From assembly GCF_964340395.1 (NCBI RefSeq), contig NC_135561.1, positions 21,181,986 to 21,245,985 of the forward strand: a DNA stretch of 64,000 bases, given 5' to 3'. The position numbers and the translations under genes are program-made. The notes under the pieces were generated by a model that worked only from the letters and a program-made list of their open reading frames with translations, was not told where the DNA came from and made no database searches. The stretch's first letter is position 1. Each line of letters opens with the position of its first letter. Shown here one piece after another: positions 47,420 through 60,749 of this stretch. This DNA is from Glandiceps talaboti. Its lineage: Eukaryota > Hemichordata > Enteropneusta > Spengelidae.

Positions 47420-48609
47420 TATAAATACATGTAACTTCTGCAAGTGATTTCGTTCCCCCAATACTTGGACCCTGAATTGTAAATTTTACACCTTCCAGGA
47501 GCAAACATATGATTTTGATTTTAATGACACCACTTGATATATATAATATACTGTGAACATCAAAGAATGTAACTATTCTAGGACTTTTGGATATTATCCC
47601 CAATATTTTTCTTTCAGCCAGGAAAAATACGAATGACCTGACAGGCCTTAGACAAAACCTTAGGTCACGAGTAATTCCTGGCTGATAGATGAATAATATT
47701 GAGAGATAATGTGACTATACCTCGTCAAACATAATTATGAAAAATCGTGAAAAGGGATTACGACTTCGACCTTGATAAATACGAAACTGATGTGAGCCAT
47801 TTAATTCCATCTTACTGCAGCAGACACACTGTGATTTTATTTCGGAATAGGCCGTAGAGGGCGTCGATCGAAAAAATTGTATCGAATTTACAGGGTTGGT
47901 TGGGTCATGCAAAGCATAAGCATAAAAGGGGTGTTCTATATAGAAAGCTGGCTTGCTTTGAGTAATAAATCAAACTCCATGATTTTTAAAAATTCATATG
48001 GTTATAAACAATAAAACGCGTTTCCATGACAAATATACCAAACTTTACATAAAACTTTATTTGGCCATTCAGAAATATGACATTACAATCTCTGAATCGT
48101 TTATACCGTAGCATACAATATATACAGTAATGTAACAAAGCTGCCCAAGACATGCCACTAATGGACATTACCACTGAAACACCCTTGACATTAGTCGCGC
48201 TAAAATATACGTAAATTCATAATACAGTCCGGATCAGTAAAAGGACGTAAGTTCATTTAATTTCCCGGGTTGAAACTTGTTAAAATAGATGCGGGGTGAG
48301 ATAATATGTGTACATATGCCACAACGAACGAGTTCTCCAGTTACTAAATTAGTCGGTATGTCTAAAAACATTAGAAAACTTGATGTGACTTTATGAATTC
48401 CATTGCATCGATATCTATTTTTTAAACAGTTATATCAAAATGTTAAAACGGTTCATAGTGTAGCCGTCTCTTTATATTATAGAATGCAACGTTAACGTTA
48501 ACCCGGATACAGTATGGTAGTTTCTATAACGGTTAGTAATTCTGTCAACTTGGTTTCTCTGTTATATATATATATATAGAATATAGTGTGTTTTTTTCAA
48601 TTGTTGTAT

Positions 48610-48680
<71 letters not shown>

Positions 48681-49230
48681 CAAAATATTGTTTAGTATAT
48701 GCCGAAGAAAAACAAAATACTATTAAGTAGTTCAAACAAAAGATCCTCATTTGCACATACAAACCTTGTATTATTCAATGTTATCCTTTTCAGTTGTGTG
48801 TAGCCAGCTTGTAATTATTCCGCTGAGCTGCAGTGAACCACTTAATTAGTCTATAGGGCTTCATTGTTACTTTGCTTGGTACCACTAGCACTACTATTCA
48901 CATTTGCTTGGCATTGCATTAACAAAAAAAATTGAAACTTCAATATCATTAGCATAATGGCTTAAAGGTAAATGACCTGTGTAAAAATGTAGATGCAATA
49001 TACAATAGTCGAAATTTCAACGTCGTTCTTTTTTTAGGGAAGATCTCCTCCACAATTTCAAACCTGACTTAATCATGCTTCATCGTTTATTGCACGCATA
49101 TTACAATGTATTCAGTATACAATTTGAAGTAATGTCATTTCACAGTGATTTGACGCAGAGGGCGCTGTAGCAGTACGTACGCTGCCGATGGTTGAGACGA
49201 CTGGACTGACGAACTTGTAGGTTACTATGA
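47420..49230. other. Intergenic, no gene seen; (TTTA)n at 48606-48679
   Basis: Lies downstream of the clavesin-like gene. Apart from a long TTTA run the sequence is AT-rich and unrecognised. Confidence 0.5.
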
Positions 49231-49497
49231 CTACAAATCCTCTATTTTATTGAAGGACCCAGCAATTCCTGAGCTTGGTGCCAATTCGCTGGCATTTTTA
49301 TCACCCAAACTTACAGAGTGACGCGATGTTGAAAAGCCGAATTTGTTGTTTTCTTCGAAATCTCCATCGGAGGCAAACAGCCGATCCCGCCATTCCTTGT
49401 TGGTAAAGTCAGGCAGCTGTCCACCTAGGTATGCCGGTAGCATTGAAGATGGTACATGCTGGTGCAACGTGTCATACTCGTTTCCATGGAAATGCAA
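49231..49497 (-). CDS. Clavesin-like exon 4
   Basis: Acceptor TATTTGCAG/TTGC. Starts LHFHGNEYDTLHQHVPSSML; the C-terminal tail after LPDF is acidic and serine-rich. Confidence 0.9.
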   Translation of the reverse strand: MHFHGNEYDTLHQHVPSSMLPAYLGGQLPDFTNKEWRDRLFASDGDFEENNKFGFSTSRHSVSLGDKNASELAPSSGIAGSFNKIEDL

Positions 49498-49630
49498 CTG
49501 CAAATATAAATCAGATACAAGAATTCATTCAGTGTGATTTACATTCTTGGGTCATTTACCAAGCTTAGGATTTATGCTAAACGTAGGAAATAATAAAGAA
49601 ACAACAAACAGACCTCGCCCCAAAAAAACA

Positions 49631-49669
<39 letters not shown>

Positions 49670-52097
49670 CGACGACGACGACGACGACAACGACGACGAC
49701 GAAAACAACAACAACAAACAAACAAACAAACAAACAAACAAACAAACAAACAAACAAACAAACAAACAAACAAACACATAATTTCGCATTTCACACATTC
49801 AGGGGAGGCAATCGATATGACCATTCCGAGCGTAGTCACATCTCATACATCTCGCGATAACTCAGCGTGAGATGTGCGTAATTCCCGTACTTACCCGTTT
49901 CGTCAATTTCTCACTGAGGAATGTTTTCATTATATTAAAAAGTTTTTCAAAGATGTCTGGTTGATTCACGAAATGCATTGCCTTGATACGTATTGGTAGC
50001 GCATTCTGTAAAAGCAATATTTGAGACGTGATATATTATATTACCTGGCTATAATAGGGGGCACTGACTCTGGTGAATGTCTGTTGAGACGTGATATATA
50101 ATATATTGCCTGGCTATTATAGGGGGCACTCACTCTGGTGAATGTCTGTTGAGACGTGATATATAATATATTACCTGGCTATTATAGGGGGCACTCACTC
50201 TGGTGAATGTCTGTTGAGACGTGATATATAATATATTGCCTGGCTATTATAGGGGGCACTCACTCTGGTGAACGTCTGTTGAGACGTGATATATTATATA
50301 TTACCTGGCTATTATAGGGGGCACTCACTCTGGTGAATGTCTGTTGAGACGTGATATATTATATATTGCCTGGCTATTATAGGGGGCACTCACTCTGGTG
50401 AATGTCTGTTGAGACGTGATATATAATATATTGCCTGGCTATTATAGGGGGCACTCACTCTGGTGAACGTCTGTTGAGACGTGATATATAATATATTACC
50501 TGGCTATAATAGGGGGCACTCACTCTGGTGAATGTCTGTTGAGACGTGATATATTATATATTGCCTGGCTATTATAGGGGCACTCACTCTGGTGAATGTC
50601 TGTTGAGACGTGATATATAATATATTGCCTGGCTATTATAGGGGGCACTCACTCTGGTGAACGTCTGTTGAGACGTGATAAATTATATATTGCCTGGCTA
50701 TTATAGGGGGCACTTACTGGTGAACGTCTGTGATATATTACAAAAAATGTATATATTGCCTGGCTATAATAGTGAACGTCTCTTGTCACCAGGGCTGTTA
50801 CACAGCAAATCTTTCTCGTGGCTTTCAACCTCGGCAGGTTGTTGCACGAGGGATACTATGGCGTCTGCTTGAATTGCACATCTACCTGAATATAGCCAGA
50901 GCAGTAAAGTGTTTGATATGTTAGAATCTGTTTATGAACAATACCAGTAGAGGAGAGTGTCGAGTCACAAACGTATAGAAAAAAGTGAACAGTGGAGTGT
51001 GACTAAACAGCATATAGTGGTAAGGTTGAAACATAGGCTTCCTAGTATAGTCCAAATTAACTGTTCTTCTTCAATTTCATCGAAAATCATATGATACTAT
51101 AGACTTTCAATTATTGTAGTATAATTCTATGAATATAATTTTACAAAATATATAAATTTAATACTGTATGAACATAGGCCCTACAGGTGTAGAGTCTTTA
51201 TGGTTTGCGTTAGTCTCTAAAGAAGTACACGCCATATTACTCCACAAATGTACACTGCAGTCTGTATGTGAGTCATCGCAATATAATCCAAAAATCCCAA
51301 AGGTGTATATTTCATGAATTACCCGCAACCACTCCGCTAGTTTCAAAATTGAAAAAAAAAAGTTATACGAACCTCGTATATATCCATTAATTTCTTCATA
51401 AGAGAAGGTTTACTCTTGGTGAAATGTTTCATCGTATATCCTTCGTAGTCAGCAATCATGACAACACCGTTGACTTGTGTTTCCTCTTCTTGCAGAATGG
51501 CCTCCATCATCATCAACGAACCACGGAAGCCTTCAACAACGTCATACCTGTCGACGTCCCACTTTGCTATAAAATTTAACATGAACGTAAAGTTACCATA
51601 AACATAGTCGTTATACAATGACATATAAAAACATAAACATAAATTGAATATTCTTGATATTTTCAAACAGCGCAAATTACAGCCTGCCGTTCTCGTTCAT
51701 GGCGCTTTGCACTGAGATTACTGGATACCATTCAGGACTTCTTCACCCCATTCAACACTCCTTTGCAATTCAACACGACAGAGCGCCAGAAACGACCTTA
51801 CCATGCCAAAAGCAAATCATAGGACTGGCCAGTTCACTGTCAAGTATGCAGGTGCTAAATTATGGAATAGCATCCCTTGCAACATTCGCAACATAAATAG
51901 CAGAAGTCATTTCCAAAAAGAGTTCAAAAACTATCTCCAATCAGTGTAAGCTAGATATACTTCATATTCATAGATTGATTACCGTTTGTCATGTAACCTT
52001 TCACTGTATATTTAAGTAGGTCAAAATTTTTGCTTTTTGTATGTGTATGTGTGTGTGTTTTTGTTTGTTTGTTTGTCTGTTTGTTTGTTGTTCACCT

Positions 52098-52194
<97 letters not shown>

Positions 52195-54902
52195 TCACTA
52201 AACCTAAACATAAAGTCAGTATAAAGATAGTCACCTAGCATAAACATAAACATAAAGTCAGTATAAACATAGTCACTAAACACAAACATAAAGTCAGTAT
52301 AAAGATAGTCACTAAACATAAACATAAAGTCAGCATAAAGATAGTCACTAAACCTAAACATAAAGTCAGCATAAACATAGTCACTAAGCATAAACATAAA
52401 GTCAGCATAAACATAGTCACTAAGCATAAACATAAACATAAAGTCAGTATAAAGATAGTCACTAAACATAAACATAAAGTCAGCATAAAGATAGTCACTA
52501 AACATAAACATAAAGTCAGTATAAAGATAGTCACTAAACCTAAACATAAAGTCAGCATAAACATAGTCACTAAGCATAAACATAAACATAAAGTCAGTAT
52601 AAAGATAGTCACTAAACATAAACATAAAGTCAGTATATAAAGATAGTCACTAAACATAAACATAAAGTCAACATAAAGATAGTCACTAAAAAAACATAAA
52701 CATAAAGTCAGCATAAAGAAAGTCACTAAGCATAAACATATAAACCTAAACATAAACACATATTTAACATAAACCATTGACAGTGACTATAAATAAACAT
52801 AGGCGCTGAATGTGAACATAAGGATAACAATGAAAATAATCAGAAATGTCAATATGAACATGAATAGCAACATAAAATAAACATGAACAAAATCATGAAT
52901 AGCAACATAAAATAACATGAACAGAGTTAAATATAATGAAAATAGACATAGACAGAAAAAAATGAAGTGACATAAACATAAATATAACTATGCACATGAA
53001 CATGTGATATGTATATGTGATATGAACCCCGTGAGAATTTATTTTACGTATCCTGTAGGGAGATTGTTTCCAGAATAATCCAGGTTAACTGTTTCATCGT
53101 TCATTTTTGAGATTATGCCGACTAACAATTCTTCAGGAAAGATACTGAATGGAGCAAACCCTTAACATTGTGTTATGGGATGTGAAGGTCAAGATCACAT
53201 TTGTCTGTTCAGTTCGATATTATCTTTCTATCTCTTAGAAGAACTTCACATGTACATCTGAGGGATAACATATTTTTTAAATCGAAGAAGTAAACAACAA
53301 TATGTATATTACAAAATTAAAGTATACTTGGTCAAAGCTGCAACCATAATTACTATTATTTTCAGATAACATTTTCAGTTTCTGTAAAATTTCGAATGGA
53401 TTAGTACAGGCATGATAAATGCTTGGGTTGTACATGTTTGTTTATTTTATAGCGATGAGGGCCAACAAGCAGCACGATTGATAAGTATTGTACAGTAATT
53501 AATTAATTAATTAATTAATTAAACAAGTGATATTTAAAGTGTAAAAAGGTTAGTGATAGAGGAATACCCCGACGTTGGATTTACATTGAGTGCGTTGTCT
53601 TATCTATAGGAACACTGGAAATCGCCAGTCTATAGGCTAGTAACAGTATCCAGTTCAACTGTACATGGCGGATCTATATCTAAGCCATAGACATACACTG
53701 GTGATTAACCTAGAAGTGTTGTCCCTACTTATACAGACATGCATGTACACACCTTGCAGGTCACATACTCGGGTCATAGTATTATTTGAATATTCATTTT
53801 TTTTTGACACTGTGTGAATTCTTGACCTGGCCACAAGTGACTGTCTGGTTGTTCCGTATCTCATCCCAGCATGAACACTTGTCAAACATGTATAAATAAT
53901 GGTGTTTACTAAAGAGGTGGTTGGATCATTCAAAGTACTCTTATTTTTCCTAACGTATATTGCTAAGTGTAGATTGTTGTAAGTGGACTGTAACACGTGA
54001 TATCAATAGAACGTGTGATGATAAATCAAGAATTTGGTGATAAACGGGGCAATTATTATGCACGACTTGGATGGCCTCATATCATAAGGGTTATAAATAA
54101 GGGTCATCGCACATACAATAAAGTCATGAATGAGTGTGCTGGATATAAGAACGCCCATGGAGATGTACCTTACAGCCTAAATACTTCACAGTTTTCTAGT
54201 CTAGAGTTATTTAACACATCATGCGCCTAAAAATAAAAATTAAAAAAACAAACTTTTGATGTCACTTTGTTCAACGCCAAAATATTCTCTATTCAAATTG
54301 AGAAACGAATTGGGATTTACCATGCTAATTGTGTAGATTAGTAGAGGTCAAAGCTATATTCAAATTAACCAATTTTGGAATCCAAAATGGCTGCCGGATA
54401 TAGGAAGAAATGATTTCCAATTTCTTTAAAATCAAACAGGTGAACTCAATTTATTTTATAACGTCAAAAGGGACAGACACAAAATGCCTTTGGGTAAATT
54501 AAAGTTTTCAAAGGTGTGAATATTTTCAGTGAAATTTGTCCCCTCATTCTGTAACCTGTTGGTTCTTTGTGTCTATATGTGTTCAATTGAACTATCCAAC
54601 CCAACTAGTATTCCAATTACTAAAACATATTGAAGTTTGTCTTATACTGCTAGATCTAGAACTCACGCCAAAGTTTGAGTGTACATGCGTGTTCATGTGC
54701 ATCATTATCGCAACCAAGAACTTATTTTTTTCCACCGAAGCATGACTTCAACGCACCTTTTACAATAGGTGTGACACGTCTTGGATGGTACACTGCCAAG
54801 TAAGGAGGTATGTGGTTTTACGCCGACGATGTTTGCATTGTAAGAAACTTGGATTGTGCACACCACGGAAGATTCTATTACCACATACTAATATGCACGT
54901 AG

Positions 54903-54985
<83 letters not shown>

Positions 54986-57693
54986 CAAAACAAGACGACA
55001 TGCTCTGATAACCATACATAGTTACAAGTGTGAGCTAGATTGTGTCCCTTTAGTCAGGTCAGTGTTATGCCGTACTCAGTGACCCAGTGACCCCAGTATT
55101 TAATGATTTACTAAATCTTAGATAGGAATTGATAAATACAAAATACTGCTATAAATCAACGAGCGTATATTAATTAATCACAATAACTTATTGTGAGATG
55201 AAGCAGGAGATATATGAGGATTATGGTGTGCTAATTGTGGTGAAAAGGGCACAGCGCACCGAGACTGGGTCAGTAACCGATCGACGTGACAGAAACATAA
55301 ATAGACTCTATTACTCATTTATGAGCCGTAGCAGCCAGGTAGAGTTACCGGTTTGAAACTTTGCACCCAACAATAATAAAAGGAACCTTAAGTTACTCTA
55401 ACAAAACTCACATTTGACCTCATCTTTCGGTCAAGGTAAAGATTCTACAAAAGTATAACGCTTCGTTAAATGTGTAAATGCGGTGAATGTCACACAAAGT
55501 TATCCACATGCATCTCTGAGTTGGATGGAAGTGAATCGGAACAAACGCGACACAGTACAATGGGCAACGCATTCTGGGAAACAAACAATGTGAGGAGCTC
55601 CTAATCTCTTTAGATAGATGGGCCCTATCAGTATTGCTTAAGTAGGGGTTAAAACGATTTGGGGCTCCTCACTTTGTTTCCCAGAAGGCCTCACCTCATC
55701 CCCCTGTGTACAGTAGGCCTGTTTCAGATTAAGACAATTGTAATTATAACTTTGCTTGAGGGAGACTACACGATGTAGGGTTAGTAAAATAACTTCTCTT
55801 AAATTCTAAGCATTAAAAGATGCAACTAAAATAAAACCATCCTCGTCTATGAGTTGTTTCTCAAGAGTGATCGCTTTCCAGCAGCTTGAGAGCTGTAGAC
55901 AGTTAATAGTACTGTACAGTAGTAATTAATATTTCTCACGCTATCTCAGAACATATATATGTTGGTCAGTTGGTCCCCGGGTGATAACTGGATAAAGGTA
56001 TCGATATATTTCTTGAAATTCGACTTTCGTGTGACTCTCGGGTACAATTTGCCTTCTAATGTGATATTTAAAAAGTAAACACTTGTCAGTTGGTTGAAAT
56101 GTGTCGACTTACTTTGCCTATCGTATTTCCCGTCTATTGTACTTAAATTTCTTGTCGTTTACTTCTTGTGTTTACATCGGGTAAAGATCCCATCTAGTTT
56201 TTCACTGCCGACACTAAACATTTTTTTACGTATTCGAGAAAAATTAACTGTGAGGTCTCGCGAGAAATAGAGGATGCAGAAACTGACATCAACTTAAGAA
56301 GACAATTATATGTAACTGTTCTTCCAATCTGTTGTGGCTGTACATCTGATGGGAAGAAACCAATAACACAGACACCATATGGAAAACAACTTAAAACATA
56401 CCTACCTGAACTAGACATGATTTTTTTTAAATATAAAATAACAAATCCACCTACCCCACCTATTCTAAAATTGAGCGTAATCGGAACCACACAATATTGT
56501 AAGCATTAATATATTACGTATTTCCTTTCACAATCAAAACTCCAATAGCTTCCGATGTAACATCTTTAATACTCGTTTTGTTAGATATTATGACTTACTC
56601 ATAATATCACGAATCCTAAACCGTATTGAATCATCCGTGGATAAACATATTTGTGTACCTGTACACATAATAGGGCACAATAAATACATCGAATCATTTT
56701 GTGTCGGTCCACACCTCAAAATCAGTGTTCTAAAAGCAATCACAATTTTACCTGTTACTGTAAACGTTATCATTGGATAAGATAGACACGTAATTAATAT
56801 GTACAATGCCTAATTATTAGTATTCTAAGGAATATTGTTTTGGTTGTCTTATTAAAAATGATAGTGCAGTAACAGCTAGTGCTTTACAGCCTACGAGGCA
56901 AATGATAAAGTATAACAGAGGGAGTCCAGTCTTACAGTAATGCCGGGTTTTAGATATATATTGGTGTGTATGTTGTTCTTAAAATAGAAAAGACTATAGC
57001 AGATGGAAATGACAGGGTTCTATGAATTGTACGCCTCTTTGAGCTCAATAACTCAATATGGAGACTAAGTAATTTCAGGTAAGGAAATAAAGTGTAAAGG
57101 CCCTTGTGTTGTTGTTCTTCTATAGAATTAGCCTGGCCGGTGGAGTAGTGCATTGTTAGATACCACCTCGGATGCGACCAAATTCTACGTTTAAATGGAT
57201 AGTGACCCAATTTGAACTGACTGTCCTTGACCTTAAATGCTCACATTATAGCGATTGACGTCCCTCCATTCCATTCTAGTTACCGTGTACAATTTACATT
57301 CGAAATGATAGGAGTATGCCAAAAATTCAATGTACTTAAACAGCCCCAAGTCCCAGCGTCTGTTGCAAATCACTGTGATAATAAACCACGAAGCAGACAA
57401 CATAACTCGGTGTTGGTAAATCCACTGAATGCCTGACTGTACAACACACCTGAATTAGTTTAAATCTACGTCACGTATGTGTATACAAAATATGACCATG
57501 ATATAACTTTTAGTCCGTCGTAAAGGAAGGAGGTTCATATAGTACGAGTTATGTCAAGACCAAAATAAACATGTGTAAAGTATGTATGTATGTATGTATG
57601 TATGTATGTATGTATGTATGTATGTATGTATGTATGTATGTATGTATGCGTGTGTGTGTGTGTGTGTGCGTGTGTGTGTGTGTGTGTGCGTGC

Positions 57694-57759
<66 letters not shown>

Positions 57760-58230
57760 GTTAGCGAGAAAGTGAGTGAATATCTGTTTATATTTACACC
57801 TTTGAAGGTCCCCATACTTACAGTTCCTTGCAATGATAACTTTCCGCCCTTGGGGATCCCTCCCAGGACATACCATTTCCATTTCGGCATCAAAAATATA
57901 CCTGTACTGCAGTGGTTGGAAAAGTCCAAAGATGTCAGTATAGTCTCGCCTCACTTCGTAATAATGAACAAGCTTATGAAAGGCTCTGTCAACATTAAAC
58001 TTCTTATTGCGTAGAAATCGAAGCAAAAAACCGTCATCACTTCGAAAACGTATTTCTGGTCTGGTTTTGAACATCAATCTCATTTCATCTAGTTTCTGAT
58101 GTCGTGTGTCGGGGTCTTCGTTTATTTCTACCCGAGCTATCTGTATGGTTTCTGGATCCAGTGTACACGTATACGGCTTCTGCGACATTTTACCATTCGT
58201 CGTCTTCTGTGAAGAATGCAAGAGCGACAT
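49231..58230 (-). CDS. CRAL-TRIO lipid-binding protein, clavesin/TTPA-like, 326 aa, complete
   Basis: Exons 58230-57822, 51566-51373, 50005-49895 and 49497-49231 join in frame (phases 1, 0, 0) to 326 codons plus stop, close to vertebrate clavesins (human CLVS2 is about 327). Residues 41-100 form the CRAL-TRIO N-terminal helices (DTRHQKLDEM, then SDDGFLLRFLRNKKF). The CRAL-TRIO lipid pocket spans about 118-270: VCPGRDPQGRKVIIARN, YDVVEGFRGSLMMMEAIL, QVNGVVMIADYEGYTM, IKAMHFVNQPDIFEKLF, LHFHGNEYDTLHQHV and LPAYLGGQLPDF. Such proteins carry hydrophobic ligands (tocopherol, retinaldehyde) or phosphoinositides between membranes. The start chosen is 58230; an in-frame Met at 58188 (MSQKPYTC) is an alternative. 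Clavesin, TTPAL and RLBP1 cannot be told apart safely here. Introns 1 and 2 hold minisatellites. Confidence 0.9.
49634..49775. repeat. Microsatellites (AAC)n (GAC)n (AAAC)n
   Basis: Three repeats in a row in the 397-base intron 3 of the clavesin-like gene. Confidence 0.95.
49895..50005 (-). CDS. Clavesin-like exon 3
   Basis: A 111-nt exon between TTTTACAG and GTAAGT. NALPIRIKAMHFVNQPDIFE, then KLFNIMKTFLSEKLTKR, the classic HFVNQP segment of the lipid pocket. Confidence 0.9.
50022..50770. repeat. Minisatellite, 65 bp unit, about 11.5 copies
   Basis: Unit GAGACGTGATATATAATATA, TTGCCTGGCTATTATAGGGG, GCACTCACTCTGGTGAATGT, CTGTT. Starts 17 bases upstream of clavesin-like exon 3 in gene terms, so it sits over the branch-point region. 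Copies alternate in ATTACC/ATTGCC, TATTAT/TATAAT and AATG/AACG. Confidence 0.95.
51373..51566 (-). CDS. Clavesin-like exon 2
   Basis: Acceptor TTTTATAG/CAAAG and donor TACGAG/GTTCGT. KWDVDRYDVVEGFRGSLMMM and following residues to KKLMDIYE. Confidence 0.9.
51745..51949 (+). pseudogene. Non-LTR retrotransposon ORF2 3' end
   Basis: Reads FTVKYAGAKLWNSIPCNIRN, then RSHFQKEFKNYLQSV and TAA, the same LWN.IP...F...L motif as at 37.1 kb. Upstream part is out of frame. Lies in intron 1 of the clavesin-like gene, antisense to it. Confidence 0.75.
52102..52190. repeat. Microsatellite (CA)n(TA)n
   Basis: Uninterrupted CA then TA runs bordering the next minisatellite. Confidence 0.95.
52195..52755. repeat. 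Minisatellite, about 36 bp unit, about 14 copies
   Basis: Unit AAACATAAACATAAAGTCAG, TATAAAGATAGTCACT, with added CATAAA in some copies. It fades into irregular CATAAA-rich DNA up to about 52990. A similar ACATAAACATAAA stretch lies at 51629-51645 near exon 2, a possible seed. Confidence 0.95.
52990..54900. other. Intron 1 of the clavesin-like gene, no exon seen
   Basis: Unremarkable AT-rich DNA with a short (TTAA)n at 53497-53520. Open frames have no recognisable content. Confidence 0.4.
54906..54983. repeat. Microsatellite (TG)n
   Basis: Thirty-nine uninterrupted TG units. Confidence 0.98.
55569..55689. mobile_element. Short MITE-like inverted repeat
   Basis: Arms TTCTGGGAAACAAACAATGT and GAGGAGC, facing GCTCCTCACTTTGTTTCCCA and GAA. 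The left arm has an extra CAAT. Total about 120 bp; no clear target duplication. Confidence 0.6.
56193..56480. repeat. Interspersed repeat, second copy of the 27236 sequence
   Basis: The left part matches 27236-27390. The right part (ACCCCACCTATTCTAAAATT, GAGCG) matches 28366-28402 in inverted orientation. Suggests a mobile element of about 290 bp whose copy near ADI1 has been rearranged. Confidence 0.65.
57579..57757. repeat. Microsatellite (TATG)n(TG)n
   Basis: TATG run followed by TG with a few CG changes, 65 bases downstream of exon 1 of the clavesin-like gene. Confidence 0.97.
57822..58230 (-). CDS. Clavesin-like exon 1
   Basis: Contains the start and the CRAL-TRIO N-terminal region; donor GGAACT/GTAAGT, phase 1. 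The 5' UTR and promoter lie above 58230, where no strong TATA box is seen. Confidence 0.88.
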
Positions 58231-58696
58231 TGTATTGTGATGTATTGTGGTTCAAACTATAGGTTAACACCGAACGAAATCTCGTGCTCAAGAAAGAGTT
58301 CGTAAACGCTGACACAGACCCCCTAGGTTAACGACAAAGTGAATTTACAACATAAAATTTAGGCAGCGCAATGATGTATACGGTATATATGGTATTTTGA
58401 CGGTACTTAAGTAGCTAGGAATTCAAGTTATTGTTCCCAGCTCCACCAATGGTTGTAAATTGTAATGAATGGTGTCGTAAACAGGTGTTAACACACTTTA
58501 GTCGAGGACGCTGATATTTGTTCATATTTTTTTAGGTCATGGCTTTATTCCCAGATTAAGATGTCTGTGAGACTGTGAGTTGTCGAAAGACATTCTATTG
58601 CAGTACTAGTGTTGATTGATGAAATTACGAATTAAACTATGTCAGCATGATGTACAATGATATCAATTTGTCGTAAATCAATCTACTAGTGACGCG

Positions 58697-58856
58697 ATGC
58701 ATACATACATACATACATACATACATACATACATACATACATACATACACACACATACATACACACACACACACATACATACATACATACATACATACAT
58801 ACATACATACATACATACATACATACATACACACACATACACACACATACATACAT

Positions 58857-58891
<35 letters not shown>

Positions 58892-58993
58892 TACACATAC
58901 ATACATACATACATACATACATACATACATACATACATACATACGTATGTATGTACGTATGTATGTATGTATGTATGTGTGTATGTATGTATG
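58697..58993. repeat. Microsatellite (CATA)n then (TATG)n
   Basis: CATA/CACA repeats to 58943, then the complementary TATG repeats to 58993, so the block can fold back. The retrotransposon fragment begins directly after. Confidence 0.97.
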
Positions 58994-60497
58994 TTTGATA
59001 TGTCAAACAATGACCCACCAACTCTTCTAACTAGCAGGCTGTCTTGCTTACTATATGCTGACGATTTAATGTTACTATCGAAATCAAATACTGGTCTACA
59101 AAATGCCCTCAATGCAGTCGAAATCTTCTGTGAAAGATGGCACTTAGATATAAATATTGCCAAATCAAAGATCATGATTTTCAATAAGTCAGGAAAATGT
59201 TTGAAGAAATTTAAATTCTACATAAACAAGCAAGTACTAGACTGCGTTCCCTCCTACACATACCTTGGAATAAAACTGAGCACCTCAGGGAAACTACACA
59301 GGGCACAAGATGACCTAAGATATAGAGCACTGAAGGCACTGTTTAAACTAAAACAAGACCTGTTTTTTAGAAACAACTATCCCCATCAAATTACATCTTA
59401 AATTATTTGATGCAGTGGTGAAGCCCATTCTGCTATACTGTAGTGAGGTTTGGTCACATGAAAACATTAACCAGTCTCAAAACCTAATGAAATTTTCAAC
59501 TCCCATGGAAAAACTACACATAAAGTTCTGCAAATTCCTACTAAATGTGAACTGTAAAGCTTCCAACACAGCTTGCCTTATGGAACTAGGCCGCTATCCC
59601 CTACTAGTATCTGGCCTGACACAAATGTTCAAATATTGGCTAAAGATCTCACAGAAAGCAGAAAATACCCTAACTAAGGAAGCTTACAGTCTGAGTAAAA
59701 ATCTGGAGTCCAGTGGAATACAATCATGGGCCACAGGAATGAAGCAAACACTAAAACTTTTGAGTATGGAGAAGGTCTGGACAGTTGAACCAAACCATTT
59801 TAACAGTGAAAACCTAATAGCTATATTTAAAGAAAAGTTAAAGTTGCTTCTCCACAAAAATATAATGGACACAATGAAGGACAACAAGGACAAACAATAT
59901 AAAAATAAATTACGTACATATAGACAAATTAAGTCGGATATGAACTTTGAAAACTATTTAGAAGACATTAAAAACCCGCAATACAGATCAGCAATGACAA
60001 AACTTAGAAGTAGTGCACATATTTTACATATAGAAACAGGAAGATACACAAACACCACCTTATCAAGCAGGACATGCCCTGTATGTAAACAAGGTGAAAT
60101 AGAAGACGAGGAGCATTTCTTATTACGCTGTACAGGATATCAAAATGAAAGGAAAGAACTCTTTAACAAATTAAATATATATTCTGGTTCAAGCATGGAT
60201 AATCTCATAAAGATTCTCAAAATAAAAGACACAAATAAACTAGTTGAAATAAGTAAATTTATTCAACAAGGATTCAAAATTCGAGAACACAACTTGAACA
60301 AAAATATACCAGCTGCCTCGTGATATACATTCGACAATTGCATTTACATGTATATGTTGATTTTCACATTGTGAAACTACTCTGTTTTTTGTGTATGGTC
60401 AATATAAGCATTTTCTTTTTACTTTATTGTACTATACTGATATCTAAAATGATAGATAAGGTTGCAATAAAGTTTATTATTATTATTATTATTATTA
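58994..60497 (+). mobile_element. 5'-truncated non-LTR retrotransposon (RT C-terminal half to 3' tail)
   Basis: Coding part of ORF2 in two frames: 58994-59401 with LLYADDLMLLS, the RT catalytic YADD, and YTYLGIKLS; then 59400-60323 beginning LKLFDAVVKPILLYCSEVW and ending with a CPVC...EEHFLL..C zinc motif and TGA. The frames are joined by a one-base shift near 59380-59395, so the copy is inactive. The 3' end is a short UTR, AATAAAG and an (ATT)n tail at 60475-60496. Microsatellite (TACA)n-type DNA lies on both sides. Clade cannot be fixed by eye. Confidence 0.85.
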
Positions 60498-60555
60498 CAT
60501 ACACACACAATACATACATACACACACACATACATACATACATACATACATACAT

Positions 60556-60588
<33 letters not shown>

Positions 60589-60744
60589 TACACACAATAC
60601 ATACACACAATACATACACACACATACCAAAACATACATACATACATACATACATACATACATACATACATACATACATACATACCTACATACCTACCTA
60701 CATACCTACATACCTACATACATACATACATACATACATACATG
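60498..60744. repeat. Microsatellite (CATA)n with CA and CCTA segments
   Basis: Begins right after the (ATT)n tail of the retrotransposon fragment. Confidence 0.97.
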
Positions 60745-60749
60745 ACATT

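Noticed and set aside
49547-49870. Poly-Gln/Arg frame
   Set aside because: Caused by (AAC)n, (GAC)n and (AAAC)n microsatellites inside intron 3 of the clavesin-like gene.
52092-52777. Minus-strand open frames of about 180 codons
   Set aside because: Entirely the 36-bp minisatellite translated (SDYLYTDFMFMF repeats).
54041-54230. Plus-strand frame with protein-like composition
   Set aside because: Short, no family resemblance, no splice signals; sits in intron 1 of the clavesin-like gene on the opposite strand.
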